From Bacteroidaceae bacterium (GTDB lineage Bacteria > Bacteroidota > Bacteroidia > Bacteroidales > Bacteroidaceae), in contig CAAFRW010000151.1 in NCBI GenBank assembly GCA_900765575.1, positions 1 to 14,582 on the forward strand: a stretch of DNA of 14,582 nucleotides, read 5' to 3'. The notes under the pieces were generated by a model that was not told where the DNA came from, searched no databases, and was given only the letters and a program-made list of their open reading frames with translations. Below are positions 7,488 to 12,692 of the stretch, in pieces (positions within the stretch are counted from its first letter, which is position 1; each line of letters opens with the position of its first letter). The position numbers and the translations under genes were made by a program.

Positions 7488-7817
7488 TTATTCACAGCAT
7501 TCCCCCGATTTACATACACACTGACCGAAGAACTCCTTAAAAAGCTCACGGGCTAATTTCCAGTTTTCACGATTGATACAGTATTTCACTTTGGGTGTTT
7601 CTATTTCACCCTGTATCAGTCCGGCCTCTTTCAACTCTTTCAAATGTTGCGATACGGTTGCTTTAGCAATAGGCAACTCTTCGTGAATATCACCAAAATA
7701 GCAAGTTTCCCGCTTTGCCAAAAAGTGCATAATGGCAATTCGGGCAGGATGTCCCAATGCTTTTGCATACCGTGCCAACTGTTCTTGCGTAGTTGTATAA
7801 TCTTTCTTTTCTTCCAT
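7488..7817 (-). CDS. arsR: ArsR/SmtB-family repressor
   Basis: This 109-aa winged-helix regulator contains ALGHPARIAIMHFLA, the recognition helix region IAKATVSQHLKELKEAGLI and a beta-wing around EIETPKVKYCINR. Cysteines sit at 39 (ETCYFGDI, in the helix that bears the classic ArsR site), 80, 100, 102, 107 and 108 (tail CVCKSGECCE). A site formed by Cys39 with the tail cysteines, or by the tail alone, could bind As(III) or a trivalent organoarsenical. I start it at 7817 because the longer open frame to 7865 runs through the -7 box and so cannot be fully transcribed. It is first in the operon and is expected to repress its own promoter, with release on metalloid binding. Confidence 0.93.
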   Translation of the reverse strand: MEEKKDYTTTQEQLARYAKALGHPARIAIMHFLAKRETCYFGDIHEELPIAKATVSQHLKELKEAGLIQGEIETPKVKYCINRENWKLARELFKEFFGQCVCKSGECCE

Positions 7818-7843
7818 ATCATGATATATTGTGCGCAAATATA
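7816..7843. promoter_or_regulatory. Candidate ArsR operator palindromes
   Basis: Two inverted repeats overlap. TATATT at 7825-7830 pairs with AATATA at 7838-7843 across 7 nt, covering the -7 box and probable transcription start. The perfect 12-bp palindrome atatcatgatat at 7816-7827 touches the arsR start codon. Either fits an ArsR/SmtB site that blocks the polymerase. Confidence 0.6.
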
Positions 7844-7866
7844 CGAACATCATCATACAACACAAA
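7836..7866 (-). promoter_or_regulatory. Promoter of the ars operon
   Basis: On the minus strand, TTTG (complement of 7863-7866), a 19-nt spacer and TATATTTG (complement of 7836-7843) match both Bacteroidales sigma-ABfr boxes at ideal spacing. Transcription should start near 7829-7831, giving arsR a leader of only about 12 nt. Confidence 0.85.
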
Positions 7867-8165
7867 CAAATTAAGATATTTTATAGTAAAGCTAGTACTT
7901 AAAAACAATTCTTTCGTTGTTCTCCTCTCTATATCTGCCGTTTGATTTCATACAAACAAAAGGCTCTTTTTCTGATTATTAAATCACTTATGCAATCTTT
8001 CAACCATGCGAATCATTCTATATAAACAGCCCTTCAATAAGGAGAGTATCAAGCACTTGAGCGGAGTTAAACTTTCGTAAAAGCATCTTTTTACAACGTA
8101 TCAAGAAAAGCTTTTTATCGTTATATTTGTAACAGGAAGTCGTATAAAGCGACCGTATTATCACT
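7867..8165. other. Intergenic region between arsR and the 92-aa gene
   Basis: This 299-bp AT-rich stretch has no convincing gene. It contains the leader and -7 box of the plus-strand gene at its right end. I see no long repeat or RNA gene in it. Confidence 0.5.
8122..8129 (+). promoter_or_regulatory. -7 box for the 92-aa gene
   Basis: TATATTTG matches the -7 consensus exactly and lies 36 nt before the start codon. No good TTTG is found 19-21 nt upstream, so the -33 element is weak or absent. Confidence 0.55.
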
Positions 8166-8444
8166 ATGGAACGTAACATTCATTTAAAAGAACTCACCTT
8201 TGAGAATGTAAAGAAATTAACCGAAACTGAAATCTATTATTTAATGCAGGAGCTGGAACAAGAGAAGGACAACTCTTATCGTTCGGACCGAATGAAAATC
8301 ATCAACTCCGCCTTCCAATTCCGCTACATTCTACCTAAAAAGAAAGTTTTAAAAGCTGAACTGGAGATGTATGGTTACCGATTTCCTTGCAATGAGAAGG
8401 TAAGAAACAGCAATATGATAGTAGGCATTAAAAGAAAAGACTAA
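8166..8444 (+). CDS. Hypothetical protein, 92 aa
   Basis: I do not recognise this protein. It is charged and mostly helical in appearance, with no signal peptide or membrane segment. It opens MERNIHLKELTFENVKKLTE, continues with IYYLMQELEQEKD, then a basic stretch PKKKVLKAELEMYGYRF and a lysine/arginine tail. The overall basic character would allow nucleic-acid binding, but no helix-turn-helix or ribbon fold can be named. It has its own -7 box 36 nt upstream and a terminator about 105 nt downstream, so it appears to be a single-gene transcript. It faces away from the ars operon. The size and isolation support a real gene because promoter, frame and terminator agree. Confidence 0.65.
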   Translation: MERNIHLKELTFENVKKLTETEIYYLMQELEQEKDNSYRSDRMKIINSAFQFRYILPKKKVLKAELEMYGYRFPCNEKVRNSNMIVGIKRKD

Positions 8445-8550
8445 AAAGAGTAGTGAAATGCTCCGAAAGATTCAGGTCGGTACGGGCATAACAGGAAATA
8501 TACTCTACTAAAAAAAACTTCGCATGGATGCCACCACACTTCTCCGGCAA

Positions 8551-8586
8551 AAGAGGCGAGTATCTCTCTCCTACTCGCTTCTTTTA
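8551..8586 (+). terminator. Factor-independent terminator after the 92-aa gene
   Basis: Arms 8551-8562 (aagaggcgagta) and 8572-8583 (tactcgcttctt) pair over 12 positions with one G-T wobble and a 9-nt loop. The T-rich run cttttaattt follows. The A-rich left flank could let it also work in the opposite direction. Confidence 0.85.
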
Positions 8587-8588
8587 AT

Positions 8589-8699
8589 TTATTTAGTTTC
8601 TAAAGGTACATAAATTTTTGTCACAGAACTTGTAATCAATACTTTAACCTTCCACCCCCCCCGAAATTGACCTTCCAAACTCTTATAGGTCTCGGACAT
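8589..8699 (-). CDS. Possible small ORF (36 aa) inside repeat copy A
   Basis: An ATG at 8699 opens a 36-codon frame beginning MSETYKSLEGQF and ending TKIYVPLETK, with stop TAA. The second copy of the element has the same start and the same end (…KIYIPLETK, stop TAG), but its G tract is one base shorter and an adjacent base is missing, so its frame is broken. Differences between the copies are spread over all three codon positions, so there is no sign of selection on the protein. The frame contains a G8 tract that could slip. It may be a true small gene, a remnant of a longer one, or chance. Confidence 0.3.
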   Translation of the reverse strand: MSETYKSLEGQFRGGWKVKVLITSSVTKIYVPLETK

Positions 8700-8824
8700 T
8701 TTTGTCACCCTTTTTTCATTTTCCTTTCAAGTACCTGACTTATAGCAAAAAACAGCGGTTTAGGTAGCCATTTCATCGATTTATACGATAACTTGTTTCA
8801 TACAACAAACATATAAACAGGTAG
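8589..8824. repeat. ~235-bp repeated element, copy A
   Basis: From 8591 to 8824 this sequence matches 10408-10642 in the same orientation at about 85-90% identity by eye, with a few small indels. It includes a C8 tract at 8655-8662, two identical 11-mers atttttgtcac at 8614-8624 and 8698-8708 (84 bp apart), and the well-conserved stretch catcgatttatacgataact. A near-consensus minus-strand -7 box (CATCTTTG, complement of 8912-8919) could transcribe it. I cannot assign it to a known element. Confidence 0.88.
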
Positions 8825-8946
8825 CAAATCACCCCATACAAACAGTCTTTCGGCCTGACTCTTTCGCAGTAACCTATCGTTCTTTCATAGGCCCATATTC
8901 TGAAGCAAACGCAAAGATGCACCGCGAAGAGTTATAATGCTTGCGA
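8825..8946. other. Short gap with near-consensus promoter
   Basis: This stretch lies past the 3' end of the ATPase gene. The minus strand holds CATCTTTGCG (-7-like, one mismatch) and two small stem-loops that would lead into repeat copy A. No gene is seen. Confidence 0.4.
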
Positions 8947-10077
8947 TTATATAAAATCCAGATAGTTATCCCTATTTACAACCTGGAATTCTGCATGAGG
9001 ATACACTTCCTGAAAAGCTTTTGGTACAGTCGGCATCTTGTTTCCCCATTTAAACTCCAAAGCCGTCAGCTGTTCCGAGTTCTCCTCTATAAGGTCAATT
9101 TCCTGCTTATCGTAAGTCCGCCAGAAATAAAAGTCTTTATGTAATCGTTCGTTAAAGTTCGCCTTCCGCCTTTCACCGATAATGTAATTCTCCCACAACG
9201 CTCCTACATCCTGCCGGATAGCCAATGGCGAAAACGCCCCGATAATGGCATTACGGATACCGTTATCATAGAAATACCACTTCCCGGCTTTCGTTACCTC
9301 TTTGCGAAGATTACGCGAATAGGCTCCCAAACGATAAATGACAAACACTTTTTCCAACAGGTCGAGGTATTTCTCAACGGTCGTTTTACTCATACCTAAC
9401 TGCTTTCCCAATTCATCATAGGAAACTTCACTGCCTAACTGAAAAGCAATCAGCCGTAACAGGTCACGCATCTTGCTTGAGTTTTTCAATCCATCGATAG
9501 CTAAAATATCCTTCAGCAAATACGCTCCGACAATATCGCGCAGGTAATCGGTCTTACGCTCAAAGTTATCCATCATCACCACCTCCGGATAGGAACCGTA
9601 AATCAAACGAGCTTCGAGATTTTGGCGTGTTTCAAGTGCAGTTTCCACTTGTGCAATCTCTCGCTGCGAAAAAGGTGTAAGCAAGAATTGCGTACTGCGT
9701 CCAACCAGCGGTTCGCCCGTTTTGTTGAGCAAATCGAATGAAGATGAGCCACTAGCCAAAACACTTATATTCGGAATCTCATCTACAATCAGCTTCAGAA
9801 TGCTACCAATCTGTGGAATATTCTGTGCCTCGTCGATAGCCAACAGGTCAATCCCTTCCAACAGATGCCGATAGTTAGCTATAGTCCGGTTTTCCAACAA
9901 AACCAGCGTATCATAATCCTCGCCGTTGAGCATCATTGTCCGTCCGGAATAAGCGTTCACGATATTCCGCATCATAACCGTTTTTCCTACACGCCGCGCT
10001 CCGAATATCAATACGGCTTTGCCCGGTGCTATTCTATCGGTTATCTTGTCCTGAAGTATTCTCTTTATGGTTTCCAT
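8947..10077 (-). CDS. AAA_14/DUF4143 family ATPase
   Basis: This 376-aa protein has an N-terminal P-loop ATPase with Walker A GARRVGKT (about residues 26-33) and Walker B LLAIDEAQN. The sensor-like LASGSSSFDLLNKTGEPLVG and LTPFSQRE motifs follow, all typical of AAA_14 (PF13173). A winged-helix-like stretch (VSYDELGKQLGMSKTTVEKYLDLLEKV) comes next. The DUF4143 C-terminus (PF13635) has WENYIIGER and a nuclease-fold-like pattern with EIDLI and LEFKWG, resembling the PD-(D/E)xK core. The length is usual for the family. Its biological role is not established; the genes are often scattered, multi-copy and accessory in Bacteroidetes. It is monocistronic and is flanked by the two ~235-bp repeats. Start 10077 fits a TATATTTG box 20 nt upstream. 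Confidence 0.93.
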   Translation of the reverse strand: METIKRILQDKITDRIAPGKAVLIFGARRVGKTVMMRNIVNAYSGRTMMLNGEDYDTLVLLENRTIANYRHLLEGIDLLAIDEAQNIPQIGSILKLIVDEIPNISVLASGSSSFDLLNKTGEPLVGRSTQFLLTPFSQREIAQVETALETRQNLEARLIYGSYPEVVMMDNFERKTDYLRDIVGAYLLKDILAIDGLKNSSKMRDLLRLIAFQLGSEVSYDELGKQLGMSKTTVEKYLDLLEKVFVIYRLGAYSRNLRKEVTKAGKWYFYDNGIRNAIIGAFSPLAIRQDVGALWENYIIGERRKANFNERLHKDFYFWRTYDKQEIDLIEENSEQLTALEFKWGNKMPTVPKAFQEVYPHAEFQVVNRDNYLDFI

Positions 10078-10096
10078 ACAGTCCTTTGTTTATTTG

Positions 10097-10104
10097 CAAA
10101 TATA
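10097..10104 (-). promoter_or_regulatory. -7 box of the ATPase gene
   Basis: TATATTTG on the minus strand matches the -7 consensus. The start codon is 19 nt downstream. No TTTG sits at the proper distance. Two related 13-mers, aatggcaatttta (10119-10131) and aatggcgatttta (10152-10164), lie just upstream and could be regulator sites. Confidence 0.65.
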
Positions 10105-10407
10105 GAAAATATTTCCCAAATGGCAATTTTAATATAAAAATCGTACTCTACAATGGCGATTTTATCATTTTTCCTTATCTATTCGTTCGTTGTCACTCAA
10201 ATATCTTCAATCTACATCCAAGATAGCAAGACGAGTCTCTTTCCCGTTTTTTTCCTCACTCTTGGTAGTAAGCCTTATCCAAACAATCGGTAGAGCCGGT
10301 GAAGATTTCTCCTAAAGTAATTGTAGATGCAAACTCTATTAAAAACAATCGGTAGACCCTTTGGTTTTTAATTACTAGGTTCTCCCCCCATTTTCCTCTT
10401 CTAAACT
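10105..10407. other. Intergenic region with two pairs of direct repeats
   Basis: This 303-bp stretch has no convincing gene. It carries the aatggc(a/g)atttta pair near the ATPase promoter and a second exact pair, aaacaatcggtaga, at 10281-10294 and 10343-10356 (62 bp apart). Confidence 0.6.
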
Positions 10408-10514
10408 ATTTAGTTTCTAAAGGTATATAAATTTTTGACGCAGAGCTCATAATCAACGCATTAACCTTCCACCCCCCCAAATTGACCTCTCAAACTCTTA
10501 TAGGTCTCGGACAT
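10406..10514 (-). pseudogene. Frame-broken counterpart of the small ORF in copy B
   Basis: The ATG at 10514 gives MSETYKSLRGQFGG and then leaves the frame at the G7 tract, stopping at 10461. Restoring two bases would give a product ending KIYIPLETK with stop TAG at 10406-10408, parallel to copy A. Whether either frame is or was translated is unknown. Confidence 0.3.
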
Positions 10515-10642
10515 TTTTGACGCGCTTTTTTCATTTTCCTCTCAAGTACCTGACTCATAGTAAGAAACAGCGGTTCAAGCAGCGATTTCATCGATTTATA
10601 CGATAACTTGTTCCATGCAGCAAAGCATATAAAAACAGGTAG
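10406..10642. repeat. ~235-bp repeated element, copy B
   Basis: This second copy of the element at 8589-8824 has the same orientation and about 1.8 kb offset. The C tract is C7 (10472-10478). The paired 11-mers here read atttttgacgc (10431-10441 and 10513-10523). They are identical to each other but differ from the copy A pair at two positions. The right end grades into a 9-bp inverted repeat (10646-10654 with 10695-10703). Confidence 0.88.
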
Positions 10643-10758
10643 TGGATGCTCTACGTTTTCTTCCCCTACGCACTAGTTCTTCAAAGAAGTTGCAGTAGAG
10701 CATTCCCCCCATAACGTCCTTACATTCTTCCTTCACTGCAAGGAGTTTAACGTTTAAT
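10643..10758. other. Short spacer with inverted repeat
   Basis: It contains atgctctac (10646-10654) and its complement gtagagcat (10695-10703), separated by 40 nt. No gene is visible. Confidence 0.4.
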
Positions 10759-10985
10759 GATAAGGAGAAAAAGAATAGATATAAAGACGCGGAACTGTTA
10801 TGGGCAGATGGTGCGGCAGACGATAACGGCATGCAGGTGCTTCCCGGCGATGTGATACACATTCCGGCCAACACTAAACATTGGCACGGAGCCGCAACGG
10901 AGAGGTGTTCGCCCATTTGACATTTGAAACTTCCGGAGAGAATACCTCCAACGAATAGCTCGAACAAGTAAGGGACAAGAAATAA
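10759..10985 (+). pseudogene. Broken cupin-domain protein gene (C-terminal remnant)
   Basis: Frame one gives MQVLPGDVIHIPANTKHWHG from 10831, the classic cupin strand with PGD, IPA and metal-binding histidines, as found in small cupins linked to carboxymuconolactone decarboxylase-like proteins. It stops at 10918 after a frameshift near 10900. The other frame continues the same domain as FAHLTFETSGENTSNE, has TAG at 10956 where family members usually have Trp, then LEQVRDKK and a normal stop at 10983. So there is one frameshift and one nonsense change. The part before 10831 (from about 10759) is open in the same frame but I do not recognise it. No start region is found, so the front of the gene is missing. 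Confidence 0.75.
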
Positions 10986-11027
10986 GATAAGTTGATATAA
11001 TAAAGGGGACTTTTCAGCAAAATATCC

Positions 11028-11035
11028 TATTTTTG
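11028..11035 (+). promoter_or_regulatory. -7 box of the DUF418 gene
   Basis: TATTTTTG fits TAnnTTTG and is followed by CA. The first ATG is 12 nt downstream, so the leader is very short. The -33 region is poor. Confidence 0.6.
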
Positions 11036-11047
11036 CAATCTAACCAA

Positions 11048-12229
11048 ATGTCTGAATCAATGATTTCAAAATCACCTCGTATAGAGGTTGTAGATGCCCT
11101 GAGAGGTTTTGCGGTGATGGCTATCCTGTTAGTCCATCATATCGAACATTTCATTTTTCCGGTTTATCCGGCTCCTTCGGCCCAGCCGGAATGGCTCAAT
11201 GTCTTGGACACGGGAGTGGAAACTGTTATATTTTCTCTTTTTGCCGGAAAGTCTTATGCAATTTTCGCATTGCTTTTCGGTTTCACGTTTTACGTTCAAT
11301 ATACAAATCAGGAGAAGAAAGGAAAAGATTTCGGCTATCGCTTTTTATGGCGGTTGTTGCTTCTTACCTTGTTTGCAACACTCAATGCGGCGTTTTTCCC
11401 TGCAGGGGATGTTTTACTTTTGTTTGCTGTGGTTGGGGTTTTTCTGTTCCTTGTTCGTAAATGGAGCGATAAAGCGATATTAATCGCCTCCATCGTTTTC
11501 TTAATCCAACCGATAGAATGGTTTCATTATATAGCAAGTCTGGTGAATCCCTCCTATCAATTGCCGGATTTGGGAGTCAGTGCTATGTATGAAACAGTGG
11601 CAGACTATACAAAAGAGGGAAACTTTTTAAAGTTCATTCTGGGTAATATCACCTTAGGACAGAAAGCGAGCTTTTTATGGGCAGTGGGCGCCGGTCGTTT
11701 CCTACAAACAGCGGGGCTGTTTATACTCGGTTATTTAATTGGCCGCAAACAACTCTTTATCACTACAGAAGCAAATCTTACACGTTGGATGAAAATTCTT
11801 ATTATATCAGCCATCGCATTCGCACCGTTGTATGAACTGAAAAGTTTGCTGTCGGGCAGTGAAACACAGATGGTATCACAAACCGTGGGAGTTGTATTTG
11901 ATATGTGGCAAAAGTTTGCTTTTACATTTGTATTGGTTGCTTCCTTTGTATTGTTATATCAAAAGAGCAAATTTAGGAAATCGACGTCGAACTTTACATA
12001 TTATGGAAAAATGAGTTTAACGAATTATATCACCCAAACCATTGGCGGTGCGTTGATTTACTTCCCGATTGGGCTGTATCTTGCGCCTTATTGCGGTTTT
12101 ACGCTGAGTCTTGTTGTTGCTTTTGTGTTCTTCTTGTTGCAGGTTCAGTTTTGTAAATGGTGGCTCAAATCCCATAAGCAGGGGCCCTTAGAAAGTCTTT
12201 GGCATAAACTGACGTGGATTAAATCCTGA
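11048..12229 (+). CDS. DUF418 (YeiB-like) membrane protein
   Basis: This 393-aa polytopic protein has about ten hydrophobic segments. The N-terminal motif RIEVVDALRGFAVMAILLVH is the DALRGFA signature shared by YeiB/DUF418 and related acyltransferase-like membrane proteins. FSLFAGKSYAIFALLFGFTF follows, and the C-terminal DUF418 part (PF04235) includes YYGKMSLTNYITQTIGG. The function of the family is not established; transport or acyl transfer has been suggested. A longer open frame begins at TTG 11033, inside the -7 box, so I start at ATG 11048. A third possible start is ATG 11060. It is a single gene with its own promoter and a terminator 69 nt after the stop. It follows the broken cupin gene in the same direction. 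Confidence 0.9.
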   Translation: MSESMISKSPRIEVVDALRGFAVMAILLVHHIEHFIFPVYPAPSAQPEWLNVLDTGVETVIFSLFAGKSYAIFALLFGFTFYVQYTNQEKKGKDFGYRFLWRLLLLTLFATLNAAFFPAGDVLLLFAVVGVFLFLVRKWSDKAILIASIVFLIQPIEWFHYIASLVNPSYQLPDLGVSAMYETVADYTKEGNFLKFILGNITLGQKASFLWAVGAGRFLQTAGLFILGYLIGRKQLFITTEANLTRWMKILIISAIAFAPLYELKSLLSGSETQMVSQTVGVVFDMWQKFAFTFVLVASFVLLYQKSKFRKSTSNFTYYGKMSLTNYITQTIGGALIYFPIGLYLAPYCGFTLSLVVAFVFFLLQVQFCKWWLKSHKQGPLESLWHKLTWIKS

Positions 12230-12297
12230 AATCTGCCATTATAATGGAGTTGGCGATAAAGTAAAAATGTTTCAAAAAGATATAAGGATGTTTTTGG

Positions 12298-12327
12298 GGC
12301 GGCGGAAGAAAAACCACCGCCTTTTTT
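12298..12327 (+). terminator. Terminator after the DUF418 gene
   Basis: ggcggcgg (12298-12305) pairs with ccaccgcc (12314-12321), with one C-A mismatch and an 8-nt A-rich loop. Six T residues follow at 12322-12327. Confidence 0.88.
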
Positions 12328-12692
12328 ATGCGTTATTTTATTTGAGAATCTCCAAACTATCATAAGCCCTATTCCTTATAACAGTCTGCAATAAAATAAA
12401 AGAAAGAGAGTTTCTATCATCCGATAACGAGCGGTACGGCCGCTGCCGTTGAACGTCATCTTCTACATGGCAACGTCTCTCGTAGACGTAATATGGATGT
12501 AACTTTCCACTCTCAACTCTCCACTCTCAACTTAATAAGACTCTCACTTTTTTTATCTTTTCATGAAACATTTTACGAGTTATTTGTTCTCAAAAGACAA
12601 AATCAGGGCGAAATGATAGAAAATATCACATCTCGTAACAATGTATTCTTATAAAAACAAGTATTAAAAACTATTTTGTTAACCCGAAAAAG
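12328..12692. other. Upstream region of the SusC-like gene
   Basis: This 365-bp gap contains a GC-rich patch (12430-12470), the heptamer array at 12504-12531 and a possible leader structure. In that structure ttacgag (12573-12579) pairs with ctcgtaa (12632-12638), enclosing tgata/tatca (12614-12628). No exact TAnnTTTG box is found on the plus strand; gttatttg near 12580 and ctattttg near 12671 are one base short. No adjacent ECF sigma or anti-sigma gene is present. Confidence 0.5.
12504..12531. repeat. Second heptamer array
   Basis: Four units (tttccac, tctcaac, tctccac, tctcaac) are followed by ttaataaga and ctctcac. The unit sequence and the 9-nt spacer position resemble those of the array at 3084-3141. 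Confidence 0.85.

Noticed and set aside
7818..7865. Longer N-terminus of ArsR (16 extra residues)
   Set aside because: It covers the -7 box and reaches the -33 box, so it cannot be in the transcript; MEEKK at 7817 is the better start.
10596..10967. 123-aa minus-strand frame
   Set aside because: It is antisense to the cupin remnant and runs into repeat copy B; cysteine/serine-rich and unlike any family I know.
11033..11047. TTG start for the DUF418 protein
   Set aside because: The TTG lies in the -7 box; the ATG at 11048 is downstream of it.
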